Positions 1 to 12,673 of a stretch of 64,000 nt of DNA are shown here, in pieces. The position numbers and the translations under genes were made by a program. The stretch is from the NCBI GenBank assembly GCA_018873245.2, contig JAEMBT020000008.1, forward strand, positions 6,031,569-6,095,568, written 5' to 3'. The notes below the pieces were generated by a model. That model had not been told where the DNA came from. It saw only the letters and a program-made list of their open reading frames with translations, and searched no databases. How positions within the stretch are numbered: the first letter of the stretch is position 1; each line of letters opens with the position of its first letter. This DNA comes from Archegozetes longisetosus. Lineage: Eukaryota; Arthropoda; Arachnida; Sarcoptiformes; Trhypochthoniidae.

Positions 1-1100
1 ATAATCCAAACAGTAATCGTTCAAACCTCTGAGTACATCTTCATTTCAAATTCTATCTATTCTTAGATGGGACTATACTTCAAATTTAATTCAAAAATCA
101 ATGATATCTTCGGAGAGTAGTCATTGTCATTAAATAATTGTTATAGACTTTTGAATTTGTTGATCAACTGTATGAATGTTGTGACAGAAACATAATAAGC
201 AGCAGTTTGAGAGTTAATTCTCATGGGCATTCCTCGCGGATAATAGCTATGACTAGCGCTAGAATTCGATTATGATCACGAGATTAGTAGCAAATGTAAG
301 TTAATAGTGTCGGGTGTGATGTAATTATTGAACTAAATATACAATTAATATTCGGGAGTCCAACTAGAAGTTGCTCGTAACAAGCCGATCTCGAACCATT
401 TCTCGAGTAAACAAGCCTCAATCAACCGTGTTTGTACTCGATCACCTTTCAATTCAATCATTTGATGGCTACGAAGGATCAGTTATATCGTCAACATTTC
501 TTATTCATTTTGTGGCTCAATCATACTCTCATTATTCTTGTATTAGTTGCGTCTATTCTCATATCTTAGATCATCACATGAAGACTGTGTCCCAGATGAT
601 CTAGTCTTTGTCTTAAACCTTATACTTGATTAACTTTTCTCAATATTAATCTTTACCGATAAGTATCTCTCACCCTTGAAGCTTGGTGTCTTATTTCGTT
701 CTCTTCAACAATGACTGGAATACTATCGAAGTTACTGTCAGAATAAATATTGTGAATAACTTTTATAATAAGTTAGTTATGAGGTTTCAACTGGTGATGC
801 AAACATTGAAGACAGAATTCCTACTAAACAAATGCAACATTTACTTTGAGAACCAGCTTTTGACTCTTGAGAATTGTCTGTCAGCTATAAATTGAAGTCA
901 TTCGGCAAAAGAGTTAAAGATATCTAGTCTATACTTTTGCTCCACTTCTTTCCTATCTCTTTCTATTTAATGTATTTAAGCCATAAATTCTGTCGAAACA
1001 TTTTTTAAGGCTCAGATTTTAAAAACTGTTTTTGTTAAAAAATGAATTAATAGTTGCTTTTGATAAGTATTGATCTGTTTATTTAGTGTTAATGGAGGAT
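1..1100. other. Intergenic, no gene recognised
   Basis: AT-rich sequence with only short open frames (for example 371-604 and 683-895 on the plus strand). None shows a recognisable domain, signal peptide or convincing splice context. I see nothing functional here. Confidence 0.6.
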
Positions 1101-1903
1101 AAAAGCTCGACCGAGCTTCAAGCTCGATCCTGACGAGTCCGGCTCAAAGCTCGGCTCGACAACTCTTTTGAGCTTGAAGCTCAGGCTCGAAGCTCATTTA
1201 TCAACGAGCCGGGCTCGCATAAGCTCAAGCTCGGAGCTCGAATAGGCGAGCTTTCGAGCTTCTTACCAAAATTTCGATTACTCATCTGGTGTATAAATAA
1301 ACATGAAGTTTGACTCAAATTTTTAAGTCTCAAATTGCACGTAAAAAGACTGAAATTTCTACATCTCTATGAGTCTATTATATCTAAAATATTTTATTAC
1401 AATACTAGCACATAATGACCAGATACATAGTTAATAATGAGATCCGATCACTAAGCATAGAAATAAATTGTCTGATATTTCGATTAAAAGTATGATATGC
1501 TTGAGTTCTATGTATAAGTATTTTGTTTGAAGCTTTTCTAATATATTTCTGAAAGTCTGAGCTAATAATACAGTTTATAATATTTTTGTTATTCATAGCA
1601 CTTTAATATTTAAAATAATTAGAATTCTTATTTTATTTGAATTTTTAATCATTATAATTCAAATGAAAGTTAATTTTGTCTCAATTAAAATGCTTATAAT
1701 TAAAAAAACTATATATAATTTCGACTATACTTAAATTATAAGCTCGGAAGCTCAGCTCAGGCTCAGGGTATGAGCTTCAGGATCAAGCTCGAGCTTCGAG
1801 CCTCTATATACAAGCTCAAGCTCGACTTTCTGTTATTTCGAGCCCGGCTCGCATAAGCTCAGGCTCGAAGCTCGGGGTAGCCGAGCTTTTGTCCTTCACT
1901 ATA
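1101..1903. mobile_element. hAT-like non-autonomous element, copy A
   Basis: An element of about 0.8 kb bounded by inverted ends of the form AGGAYAAAAGCTCG. Both subterminal regions are packed with AGCTCG/GAGCCCGGCTCG words, as in hAT-type MITEs. The centre (about 1270-1740) is AT-rich and has no transposase. The right end reads CGAGCTTTTGTCCTTCACTA. The left end is divergent and lacks the AGTGAAGG terminus found in copy B (25404-26264). Assignment to hAT rests on terminal style and is an inference. Confidence 0.5.
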
Positions 1904-3479
1904 GGTCAGAAATGCGATGCTTTGAATTATAATCACGAATTAATCATCAAAACAGTTATTCTTTGCCCTAATTAATAAATAGTTTGACTAATCTTCTGAC
2001 TAATAAACTTTTTCAGATATAGACTAATAGTGAAACTTTGCCCAAACCATCGATTTTCTCAAAACAATTGTGAAGTAGTTTGCTAATTATTAATTAAACT
2101 TGCGAGCATTGCCTTTATAACTTCATATAAATTCATACTAATAGATAAGTTTGAGGCTTTTGCTGCAACAAATTCGATATTTTTGCGATTGACGCCAACA
2201 ATATTATATTTGAAAATAAGTCTGTACTTCAATCCAATTTGAATGTGAGCTTGTTTTGCAACAATAAAATCCAATTCTCGTTATATTGCATTGTTTTGCA
2301 GCCAAACCAATTGAAATGATTCGTTGAATTCCTGAAAGGCAATGAGCGTTAATTCAGAAAATGAATTAATTAATTGCTCTTACAATGAGTAAAAAATTGA
2401 TGTGAAAAATGATTTGTATTATTGATGTAAGACTTAAAATTGCTATTTATTAACAGAGATTTAGTTGCCGTAATTCTGATTTGAAAAATAGAATAGCAAT
2501 TGATTATTGAGACAAAAGTGAAATCTCAGATAATCATTAAATGATCTTAGTAATTTAATAAGATTTTGTGTCATTTACTTTGAGCCGAATAACAATGAGT
2601 TAAAGAGCAATTCAATAAAGAAATTATATTGTTGGGTAAATTGAATTATTCCTCGTCATGTATTATAGGCTAAAACATGATGTTGTGGCTTAATATTTAT
2701 TTAGTGGCACTCATTAAAACATGTTTTAAACTAATTTTGTCGACCTTCACTTATTTAACCATAAAACTAACTTAAATTATATTAACACAGAGAATAAGGA
2801 ACTGAACTAAAATCCATGAAATCTAAAAGCTGAAAGACTTTCAAATAGAAATTTGATTAAAAATAGTTATGCTGTGTTTTATTGACAGATAGTTTGGGCG
2901 AAAACTCAAAAAGTTGGCTGTGGATTTGTTGCATGTGCAGTAGACAACTCAGTCTACAAAATGGCACATCTTTACACCTGTAATTACGCTCCGGGTGGCA
3001 ATTATATGAATAGGTTGTCTTCGTCTCCAGTCCATACCGCTTAGAAATTCCATTTTAAATAAATTAAGCAAAGTAATAAGAAAACACGGACTGAAACAAA
3101 TTATGCCTATTAATGACTTTAAAGTGTCAGGTTTAGTCTAAAGTATTTAAAAAGTAGTCACTTTTCGAACTTATTTACTTATACTCCAACTTTTGAAAAG
3201 CAAACAGAATCCTATTTTATCAGAAATGATTCAAAAATGATTTAATACTGATAGCCAAGACATACCCAGTTTGACTGTACAATCAGTATGATTTTGATGA
3301 TTCCGCAACACATTCGCAAATTACAAAACAAAAATCAAGTTTTATTCAAATATTGAATATTAATTTATATTTTATTAATTAATGAAACAGATGTTGAAGG
3401 AAATGAACTCGATTAGATCCAATTATAGAAATGAGAAGTTAGTTTGAATGCTAACACACGAAACTTGGTAATTTTCCAC
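1130..3479. repeat. Arm A of a 2.35-kb inverted duplication
   Basis: This stretch is repeated in reverse complement at 23829-26165 with only scattered substitutions and 1-bp indels. It contains most of the AGCTCG-rich element, unannotatable AT-rich sequence, one CAP-domain exon (2889-3044) and the 3' untranslated region of the adjacent PGRP gene. Similarity ends at about 3479, only 17 bp short of the PGRP stop codon. The other boundary falls inside the hAT-like element near 1130. Because the 3'UTR is contiguous with its gene only here, A looks like the older copy. Confidence 0.85.
2889..3044 (+). pseudogene. Orphan last exon of a CAP/antigen-5 family gene (arm A)
   Basis: After a clear acceptor (TTGACAG) a 52-codon frame reads IVWAKTQKVGCGF, then a variable stretch, then YTCNYAPGGNY, and ends in TAG. 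This is the C-terminal CAP signature (xxVWxKTxxVGCG...CNYxPxGNY) of antigen 5/venom-allergen-like secreted proteins. The frame is open, but no preceding CAP exon is visible upstream in this orientation, so it is probably a gene fragment. The homologous exon in arm B (24262-24416) has lost one base. Exons 1-3 of a CAP gene lie at 22405-23090. Whether this exon is still spliced to anything cannot be seen. Confidence 0.7.
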
Positions 3480-3495
3480 CACCAAAATTCTTCCA

Positions 3496-4126
3496 CTACT
3501 TAATAATTTGATAGAGTTTGTCTCCGGGACAGTCCGTGCAATTCTGATCTCGGTGTCCATGAATTTTAGCGTCTTCTGAGACAAATCCCTTTTCTTTTCC
3601 ACAAGCTATCAATTTTTGGGTCACTTCAAGCATTTGATCGGATGGCGCGATATTCATATAATCACCAATGAATGAAATAGCAATGGCCTTATCATTGATT
3701 CCTCTAGTATGTGCTCCAACTTTATCCCAACCGCGACCTTCATAGACATTGCCGTCTCCACCAACTAAAAAATTGTATCCAATGTCTTCCCACCCGCGGC
3801 TTATTTGATGAAACTTTTGAATATCGCGCACAACTTCTGAACACTTATCCTGGTTATTACAAACCCATTGCGACCCTTCGGTATGATGTATGAAAACATG
3901 CGATACTGGCTTTGTCTTCATTTTGACCAAAACTGATGAGTTTGCTTTCCACTCAGAGCGAGTCACGATTTTGAATGAATGACATACTGATGCTATCATT
4001 AAATTAGAGTTAATATTACTTTTGACTTATTGAGTATATGGCAAAATTTGGTTTCTTACTATTTAAGCCATAATAGCTATCCATCAAATACAGAATGGTT
4101 AAGATCGAAAACCAAAACCAATTCAT
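3496..4126 (-). CDS. PGRP: Secreted short peptidoglycan recognition protein (amidase-type)
   Basis: Two exons, 4126..4060 and 3992..3496, are joined across a 67-bp GTAAGA...TAG intron and give 187 residues. Exon 1 supplies a hydrophobic signal sequence (MNWFWFSILTILYLM). The rest is one PGRP/amidase-2 domain: FIHHTEG (zinc His about 58), GYNFLVGGDGNVYEGRGW, and GHRDQNCTDCPGDKLY (His 169 and Cys 177). All three zinc ligands of catalytic PGRPs are present, so an N-acetylmuramoyl-L-alanine amidase acting on bacterial peptidoglycan outside the cell is expected. Length matches PGRP-S proteins. Its 3'UTR, with AATAAA near 3345, lies inside arm A of the inverted duplication. Without the first exon the protein would lack a secretion signal, so I prefer the spliced model. 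Confidence 0.88.
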
Positions 4127-5424
4127 AATCTTTGGCTGATAAAGTTTTTCGCTTATGTTTGTGAGAACCTGTTACTACCAATAAACTGATTGACGTTAAA
4201 GTCGAAACTTATCCCAAGTGGAATCTTAACTTATAGATCATTTTTATCATAACTTCATGAGTCAGTATCTAATTCGAAGACACTTATGTTTTTTATATCT
4301 ACTGTTACCTTCATGAACATTGAAATAATAAACAATGAATTGCTTTTAACTGGAATACTCCTTAAGTGGAGTAAGTGGCAACTATAAGTTATCTATTAAT
4401 TTGGTAGATTAATAAGAACTTTTATTCTAACGAAAAATTGATCGTAACTAATGGCAAATAAGTGAAGTTCTAGCTTTCAAACATAGAACTCAAGTTTGTT
4501 AGACAAATGAATTGTAATTTATATCGATAAACTTTATAGCTATCAAATATGACTTGGACTAAACTACATTTAGTTTTGAGAAGTAAATTTGGTAAATTTC
4601 TTATACCTATAGTGTTTTCAAGCATTTGTAGAATCAGAATCAAAGCAAAAGTTACTATGACTTCAATTTGATAATGATTGTTAAACTAGTGACTTCTTAG
4701 TGTCAAATTAAATCAAATGACCTAATCATATATTTGTAGCCTTAAATTTGTAGATACAAAAATAAAATCATAATTATTGATTTTATGATTATTTTGTAAA
4801 AATTGATTCTTTACTCATTAACTATAAGTATAACAAAAGTCACAATTATCTGCCTTTTCAGGGCATCACTACTATGACGAACTCATTGATTGTTTAGTTA
4901 ACAATTGAGTTATAAAATTGTCACAGCATTTATTTGAAAAGTTTAAGTTTTATTAAATAAATCATACATGTGTATAATTTATGAGTACTAGTGAAAACTT
5001 TAAACGCATGAGAATTACTAAACCATTAGATTCAAAGGCTTATGAGAGAATGTCTTTAAAAGTAGACTAACGTTTTTCTCTACTGTTGTAGAAGTTGACG
5101 CCTTTCAAAGCTATAAACTAATCCCCATTTGATCTATTTGTACTGAACCTGAACCCTTCCTTTCAACTGAACTGAAATACAAAGCTTAGACTTTAAAACT
5201 AAATATAAGAAAATTTCAAGATATGACAAAATTGTATTTCAAATACAAGTCCATATTTAATTGAATCCCAACTTTAATAAAGGCAATCAAATTATTAATT
5301 ATCATGCTATGAATTCTCTTTTTTCAAATGAATATGTTTTAAAATTAATTTAATTGATTCTTACAAAGAAATAGTTTTTCAAACACATTTGAATTACGGG
5401 GTTCAGATCAAAAGTTTCATTGTA
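4127..5424. other. Intergenic, no gene recognised
   Basis: AT-rich spacer upstream of the PGRP gene. It must contain the PGRP promoter, but I cannot point to a specific element. No coding similarity was seen. Confidence 0.5.
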
Positions 5425-5877
5425 CAGTAAGACCTCGATTTTGTCAGGCCCTCGGGACTGACTAAAAGTACTGACAAAATTGAGAACTTACAAAATCGAT
5501 AACTGAGTATAAGACATATTTTTAATGTAGTCATAAAATTAATAATACAAAGCATTAAAAACAATCAAATTTTCATTTATTTGAAAAAACAGTTATCTTT
5601 GATTGTTTTATGAGCTTTGAATTATTTTATAGGATTTTTGCCTAATATATGACTTAGTATCAAAATTTTATACATGTTAGACCTTTGCAATATAATTGAC
5701 AAAATCGATGTACTATGTACATTATACGAACTATCAGTATTTATTGACAAAATCGAAATTGACATAATCAAGAATTTTCCATATAGTATTAGCATTGCGA
5801 CTAACCAAATCATTCTAATCAATTGACAAATTCGTAAACTTGACAAAATCGTAAATAACAAAATCGAGGTCTTACTG
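5425..5877. mobile_element. Tc1/mariner-type MITE with TA target duplication
   Basis: A 453-bp element with inverted termini CAGTAAGACCTCGATTTTGT at the left and its complement at the right, directly flanked on both sides by TA (5423-5424 and 5878-5879). The CAGT start and the TA duplication are typical of Tc1/mariner. Inside, the motif TGACAAAATCG recurs several times. No transposase is present. Confidence 0.8.
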
Positions 5878-6117
5878 TACTTAGTATTAATGATTTTGAT
5901 ATAATCTCGAATCAAATTTACCACAAAATTCTTTATCATAAAATAAATAATTGCTAGCAAACTAAAAACTCTTTCAAAAAATTTGAAAAAACCAAGTCTT
6001 AGATAAAATAAACTTTGTATTTGATGAAAGTTTCTCAAATAATAGCTATTAAATAATGCTTTCTGTTGATATTTTTAGTAAAATATCCGCGTCCCTACTC
6101 ATCGCTTAGTTTACATT

Positions 6118-7336
6118 ATGTGCGAACAAATATCTGCAGAAGTAAAGCAAAAATGTTATCAGTTGTGTAGTCAATATCTTACAGCAATTTGCAAAAATAT
6201 AAGAAGAGATGATATTATTTTCAAAACAATTACTGGAGGCATAACTAACCAAATGTTTTATTGTGGACTTCCACCAAATCTGATTCTAAATGGTAGTCAA
6301 CCGAAAGAAGTTGCCATAAAACTGTATCGAAGTAGTGAAAGACCACTCGATGCAAACGACTCAATACTTAACGATATAATTATTGGACTTATTATATCTG
6401 AAAACGGTTTGGGACCAAAAATTTACGGCATATCTTCTGATTCTGTGATCATGCAGTTTATAGAGGTTTGCATTTTTAGGGTTTATTAAAATGACACAAC
6501 TCATTGAGATTATGCTCCTATTCAAAAGTGTCATCAATTCAGTGATAGAGATCAGAAAAACCCTTTATTAGTGGCAGAATTGGGACGAAAGTTGGCTAAA
6601 GTTCATTCATTGCAACCACCGATCAATCGTACGATTAATTGGTTTTACGTTACATTCACTGAAAAACACATAAACTCTTATAAAACTGATTCAATTAGTG
6701 AAATAATGAAACAAAATCAGTTGAAATATTTCATTGACAATGATTTTGAAACAGAGTTCGAACTTTTGGAAAAGTTGATACTAGAAATGAATTGTCCCCT
6801 CGTTTTCAGTCACAATGATTTTGGATTCAACAATATTTTGGTCAAGGATTACAAAACACCTGAAGTATCTTGTGATCGAATAGTTTTATATGATTTTGAG
6901 TTTTCGAGTTATGGATTTAGTGGTCGAGACTTTGGTATTGTATTCGATGATTGGCTTAACTTTAATGGAATGCATTACGAAAAGAACTGCGAATCAATTA
7001 TAGAACCATTTCTAAAAAGTTATTTTGATCAAAATGTTAGAATTGATGGCGAACATTATGCAAATGATGAAAAGAATTCAGTGAAGCAACTACTGAAAGA
7101 AGCGAAAATATTTTTAATGTTGCAAAAGATGTTTTCAGTGGTTTATCATTTGAATGCGAATCAATCAGTTTTGAAAGACAACAAATTCAATATTATGGTA
7201 AATCGAATATTATTTTATTAAATTATGAAAAATTGAATTTGTCTTTGTCTGCATATAGAAAAATGCGAATCACTTATTTGCAAATTATTTAAGTTTGAAG
7301 AATCAACTCATTGAAGAAAAGGTTATTAGCCTATAG
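6118..7336 (+). CDS. Choline/ethanolamine kinase
   Basis: Three exons, 6118..6465, 6529..7197 and 7259..7336, are all joined in phase 0 across introns of 63 and 61 bp and give 364 residues, the usual family length. Landmarks in order are GGITNQMFYCGLP (nucleotide-binding region), EVAIKLY (ATP lysine), MQFIE at the first junction, ELGRKLAKVHSL, FSHNDFGFNNILV (Brenner-type catalytic loop with Asp and the metal-binding Asn), and LYDFEFSSYGFSGRDFG (metal-binding Asp). The enzyme phosphorylates choline or ethanolamine with ATP, the first step of the Kennedy pathway of phospholipid synthesis, in the cytosol. HNDFGFNN replaces the usual HNDLQxGN, a mild deviation. Sequence alone does not settle which substrate is preferred. 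Confidence 0.9.
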
Positions 7337-7638
7337 AAACATTTCGATTAAATTGAATTGCGTAAAACAATTGTGAGATAAGGTCGCTTTAATAAAACAG
7401 AACCAAATTCAATTTTATAAGACTAAACTTTTTTGTGCCATTTACAGTCACTAATAATTTTATCTACATGCTATTTAACTCAGTGTTATTTCGTACAGTT
7501 GAACCTTCAGTAGAGTTATGTACAACAACATTCAATCAGTGCAAGTCAGCGAGAGTATTTAATAAAGTTTTCAAGTAAATCGGAATCTGTTCAAAAGTTA
7601 CACTCCAATGAAATTTTCGAAATTTCAAGTTTAGTGTA

Positions 7639-8250
7639 CTAGAGTTGTCCGTATTTATTCGACCCGAACACATAAATATCGCCATCACGCGATAACAATA
7701 AACTGTGATTCGAACCACAACTTATTTTCTCAAAAACTTCATCAATTTCGATAAGTTTTGGTGCATTTCTTGAGTCATCTTTTTTCAACTTTTTGAAACC
7801 TAGTTGTCCACAATCATTCGAACCCCAACTGGAAACTTTTCCCTTCTCTGTTAAAATCATGAATGAAACGAACCACACGCAATCGTTTTGACTTTCTCTC
7901 CATTGAATTCATTCACATGATATGGAATCGACACATTATCATAATTTCCATTTCCAATCTGTCCAGAATAATTCCAACCCCACGCATAAACTTGACCGTC
8001 AATTGTCAAAACAAGCGAATGCTCAAAACCACAATAAATGTCGACAACATTTTTATCACTCAAATATCGATTCAATTTTGGTTTAGATTTCCCAAGATAA
8101 TTTCTTCCATTCTTGGTTTATGTATTTAATTGTCTTCTGTTCCGATTCCTAAAATTCCATGCACATTTTGACCCCAACAATAAACTTTTCCGTCAATAGT
8201 GCGCGCAATTGCATGACTACGACCGGTTTTGATATTGTAAGTGCAACTGC
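7639..8250 (-). pseudogene. RCC1-repeat pseudogene copy (array member 1)
   Basis: On the minus strand, frames at 8075-7857 and 7878-7639 together match the central RCC1 repeats of the intact gene at 14418-16736. Examples are DGQVYAWGWNYSGQIGNG and, after a frame change, DGDIYVFGSNKYGQL. A further RCC1 blade (RTIDGKVYCWGQN) is readable up to about 8250. A frameshift near 7860, a lost N-terminus and absence of the kinase half make this a truncated copy. Confidence 0.8.
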
Positions 8251-8879
8251 CTCTTTGGATTGAGTACACTGCACTTTTCTTTTAATTTCGCACACTTAGT
8301 AAATGAAAAGTATGAACACAATACTTTGCACAAAAAAAATGTACATTAGAACAGCTATTCTCGAGCTGGACACGAACACGAACTCCCCTTTCCTCAACTC
8401 AAACGTCTCCTTAAATACGTTTGAAGTTGAGGCCAAAATCACATGTCCATCGAACAGTGTTATTTGCTGATCATTTGTTGTTGACCAGCTACGTGACCAG
8501 CTACATGATCAGCTATAGGAACTCAAAGATCACTTATTGATAAGTGACCAATGAGTTGTTTACACACGTATTTCTGAATCCGAAAATAGCTCGGATTCAG
8601 AAAAACGTTTGTTTATAGTTCTAAGTTTAGACAGGACCTCGAGTCCTATCAATAACTGATAACTTGTGAGTGCGAAATATTTTATGCACTCACAATATCA
8701 ATGATTTGTTTTTCAAACGATTATTTAACTATAAACTTGTTCAATAAATTAGCAACTTTATCGCTATCACTCGTTATTAAGAAAGAGTTGTTGAACAAAT
8801 TCTTTCTTTCGAATTCATTAATTTTATCCTCTTTTGTGACTGTTGTTATATTCCATTCAGAAACAAAAGAGAATTTAAT
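8251..8879. other. Spacer in the RCC1-kinase array
   Basis: No coding sequence recognised. It contains short local repeats (for example the GTGACCAGCTAC / GATCAGCTA words at 8490-8515) but nothing assignable. Confidence 0.4.
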
Positions 8880-9180
8880 ATATTGTTTTATCGTTTACAA
8901 ACCGTTTTGTCTCACCAGTCACATCAGTTTCTGGTGGCATCGCTGGGGAAGGATTTTGGCGTTGTTTCACAGCTCAATCTCTTCAATGAGCAATTTTGGC
9001 TCATGAGTTACATCAATTTCTGGTAGCATCGCTGGGATTTCACTGGAACAGCATTTGTGTTAATTGTCGCAATTGTAAACTTAATATCCATTACTCAATC
9101 GTAATTCATAACTACCGAATACATAACATCGCCATCACGTGACAACAATAAACTGTGTTCTCGACCACAACTTATTTTCA
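8880..9180 (-). pseudogene. Fragments of an RCC1-kinase copy (linker plus RCC1 blade)
   Basis: Sequence at 8900-9060 resembles the linker region of the 9592-11680 copy (the shared block includes CTCACCAGTCACATCA, occurring twice here with variations). Sequence at 9105-9180 matches an RCC1 blade encoding the DGDVMYSVV-type strand. No open frame is kept. These are small relics of the same gene family. Confidence 0.55.
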
Positions 9181-9591
9181 CGACAACACTTTGTGTACTT
9201 AAAGCAAAGATTTTGTTAGAAATCAATTTTTATTAAAATAATCTGTTATGTCTATACTGTTAACCACATTCTTCAAACCATATGTATAGTTAAAAATTTT
9301 AATTAATATTTAGTAGAGCTACATAATAATAAAATCATTAGTTAATAATTAAGGATTAATACTACTTCACACAATTCATTCTATTGAGTATAATAATAAT
9401 AGTAATAACAACAAAGACAATGGTAGTAATACTGATCTAAAAGAAACGAATGCTTTCACTTTTATACCTTCAAAGCATGTGACAACACAAGTGTAAGCAT
9501 ACATTAATTACAGCCTAAATTGAAGGTATAAAAGGGGCAATATAGGGGCATAACAAATCATTACATTAGTTTACATAATTGACAAATTTGC

Positions 9592-11680
9592 TCAATTCAA
9601 TTTTTTAAATTTTAGTTTTGTTACCATAAAATACTTGTGAAAACTTTCTTCTATTGATTGTTTAATTGATGATAAATGAGAAAAAGCATTTGCAATCCCC
9701 GATTGATTCATATCTAAAGCCCAAATACTTGCTTCTCTTAATATTTGATCGCAATCAGGTCTCTTCATTTTCATCCGTTCCATCATTCCCAAAACTATTT
9801 CACTAATTTTCGAATATTTTCTATTTAATAGTGGATCTGATATTGGATTACTCGAAGACCTAACAAATAAATGTTAATAAGTTATGAAAAGGAAATTTTC
9901 TCAATAAACTCACGAGTCGATATTAATGTCAAATACGTCTTGCCTAATAGAACCCAAACTATATATATCTGCTTTCGAATCATAGCTCCTGCCTGCAAGA
10001 ACTTCTGGAGCGGTATACTTAAAAGTTCCCAAACCTTGAGTGTGAGTTTGTTCGTCAAACTTGTGAACCACAGCTAAACCAAAGTCCGCTAACTTGACAA
10101 ACTTTCCATTCAGTCCATAAGTGATTAAAATGTTGGCCGGTTTCAAATCTCTGTGAATTATTGGAGGAATTTGTTTATGCAAATAATTCAGACTTTCGAC
10201 AGTTTCCTTCAATAATTCGCTGGATATGTAATATTCCAATCGAGACATAACTACGAACTCATTTCTCTGAAACTCATTTCTCTTTTTGATCAATATTTCT
10301 TTCAAAGTACTGAAACATAATTCCATTTGAATGTAGAGAATTTCGTTGTTTTCGATCCACGAACTTTTATACTGCACGACATGATTGCTTTGGAGTTTTG
10401 CCATTAACTTCAATTCTCTTGAACTTTTTTCTTTAAGCTCATCAGTGAATTCTGAAGAGTATTTTAAAATAATTAAAAAAGTATTAGTCATTTTAAGTGC
10501 ATTACCGGTGAGTAGAATTTTTTTCACAGCATAATTTTGTTCATCGAATAAATTGAGTACTTTGAAAACTTTGCCAAAACTCCCGCTTCCAATCATTTCT
10601 AGTTCTTTGAAATCTCGTTTATATCGTGTTTCGTCAGTTATAGCATTTTGTGGTGAAGAATGAAGTTTTAACTGAGGATTTAATGTTAGCGCTTGAGCCG
10701 GAGGCGAAGGATTTTTTCTCGTACTTGTCTAGGTTTCGTCATTATAATTATTGGCTTTTTATCGTTTACAAACAATTTTGTCTCACCAGTCACATCAATT
10801 TCTGGCGGCAACACTGAGGGAACACTTTGCCGCGGTTTCACTGCAACATTTGTTGCAACAGTCAATTTTTTAGCCTTTTCTCAATATTCTGTTAATTGGT
10901 AACTTTGGTTTTGTATGTGACTTGGGAATAATGAGCGAAAACCTCATCGAAACTCTTGAATTGCGTCTCAGTCGGAGTTTTTATTACTTCTTTTCCACAT
11001 TGACTCCAAATGAAAATGATTCCTTCTTTTGACAAAGCCATTGAAATGTTGTAACGCCAATGTGACGCGATGTCGATGAATTTTTTTTCACTCTTCAATT
11101 TCAGCGGAGTTTCACTTTGCTCCTTGATTGTTTCGTCTTCGAGTTGTCCGTATTTATTCCAACCGAACACATTAATATCGCCATCACGCGATAACAATAA
11201 ACTATATGCATCACCACAACTTATTTTCTCAAAAACTTCATCAGTTTCGATAAGTTTCGATGCATATCTTAAGTCGTAAGAATTTAAATTTTTGAAACCC
11301 AGTTGTCCAAAATAATTCCAACCCCAACTGAAAACATTTCCCTTCTCTGTTAAAACCATTGAATGCGCAGAACCACATGCAATCGCTTTAACTTTCTCTC
11401 CATTGAACTCATTCACATGATATGGAATCGGCACAACATTATTATCTCCATTCCCAATCTGTCCATAAATATTCAAACCCCACACATAAACTTGACCGTT
11501 AGTTGTCAAAACAAGCGAATGCCGAGAACCACAACAAATATCGATAATATTTTTATCACTCAAATATTGATTCAATTCTGGTTTATATTTCTCAAAATCA
11601 TTTCTTCCATTCCCTAACACTCCGTAATAATTCGAACCCCAACAATAAACTTTTCCATCAATAGTGCGCGCAATTGCATG
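9592..11680 (-). pseudogene. RCC1-kinase copy, 5'-truncated (array member 2)
   Basis: The kinase half is well kept. Exon 10596..9914 has IGSGSFGKV, AVKKI, IIHRDLKPANIL, LADFGLAV and APEV; a 54-bp intron (GTGAGT...TAG) then leads to exon 9859..9592 with the C-lobe motif RPDCDQIL. The RCC1 half reads from about 11676 to 10904 with five blades. RCC1 and kinase can be joined in frame only by assuming an intron of about 177 bp (10904-10728). At 11680 the homology to the intact paralogue stops abruptly inside a blade, just after an in-frame TGA, and a piece of another copy abuts it, so the N-terminal 130 or so residues are missing. It keeps the canonical HRDLK, unlike the intact copy. Probably a pseudogene, but an expressed shortened protein is not excluded. 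Confidence 0.7.
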
Positions 11681-11863
11681 ATTTCACTCGAAATCGAATT
11701 TGTTTTCACTCTTCACTTTCAACGGAGTTTCACTTTGCTCTCTGGTTGTTTCATCTCCGAGTTGTCCGTATTTATTATTACCGAACACATAAATATTGCC
11801 ATCAAAACTGTGAAATTCACCACAACTTATTTTCTCAAAAACTTCATCAATTTCGATAAGTTT
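11681..11863 (-). pseudogene. RCC1 blade fragment (array member 3)
   Basis: Minus-strand sequence encodes DEVFEKISCGEFHSF, then VFGNNKYGQLGDE and SETPLKVKSENKF, matching the last RCC1 blades of the intact gene. Compared with its paralogues it has lost the short strand LLLSRD. It is cut on one side by the transposase remnant at 11864 and on the other by array member 2. Confidence 0.75.
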
Positions 11864-12527
11864 AAGCCATCAAATGGAATTGACATTGACGAGTCCTATT
11901 TTACCGCTGATGGCTCCGATACGGAATTCAACAAATTTTATTATGCACAACAGATGTTAGAAGTACCCGAAAAAGTAAAGTTAAAACCCAAATCTAAATT
12001 CCCAAAAAATGCAATGGTTTGGATCGCCATCAGTTCTAAAGGAGTTTCGGAGCCCTATATCATCAGATCGTGTAATGCGATCACTGCAGAATATTCGGGA
12101 ATATTTACCACTTCTGAAAGATTTCATTGATAAGTACCATTCGGACGATAAATATGTTTTCTGGCCCGACTTGGCTACTTCTCATTACGCCAAAATCACT
12201 CAAGAAGTTTACCAAAGAGTTGGGATCAAAGTTGTTCCAAAAGAGATTAATCCTCCGAATGTCCCCCAACTCCGCCCAATTGAAAGATTTTGGGCAAATT
12301 TGGGTAAAAAAATTTATGAAAATGGGTGGACAACAGATGAAATCCCTAAACTAATTCGAATAATCAAAACAATAATACGTAAAAGACCTGAAAATCTGTG
12401 CCAAAACCTTATGAGAGGTGTTAAGACTAAGGTCCGCAAAGCAGCGGACAAAGGAGTACTATCTGTCATCAATCGATATCAAATCAAACTTTATATAATC
12501 TATTTTCATTTAATAAATTTCTGTTGA
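11864..12527 (+). pseudogene. Tc1/mariner/IS630-type transposase remnant
   Basis: Two overlapping plus-strand frames (to about 12130 and from about 12090) encode the catalytic half of a DDE transposase. They contain IDIDESYF (first Asp), AMVWIAISSKGVSEPYI, VFWPDLATSHYAK (second Asp), NPPNVPQLRPIERFW (Glu) and a C-terminal KVRKAADKGV tail. A frameshift near 12100 and loss of the DNA-binding N-terminus make it inactive. It sits between two RCC1 gene fragments, so it may have inserted into one of them. A second relic of a related transposase is at 37908-38345. Confidence 0.85.
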
Positions 12528-12673
12528 TTTCGGTGAAATTTTAATTAATAATTATTTAAATTATTTTTTTTGCAGATTTCTGTAGCCAAGGCTTAGTTTC
12601 AAAATAAATACTCATTCATGAAATACTTTAAAAAAGAGCGAACGCAAAAGCATTATGTATAAAATATGTATTT

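Noticed and set aside
371-895. Two plus-strand open frames near the left edge
   Set aside because: No domain, no splice signals in phase and composition like the surrounding intergenic sequence.
9592-11680. Second functional RCC1-kinase gene
   Set aside because: The kinase half is well kept, but the N-terminal RCC1 blades are cut off after an in-frame TGA and abut another copy's fragment. An intron also has to be assumed. Listed as pseudogene with reservation.
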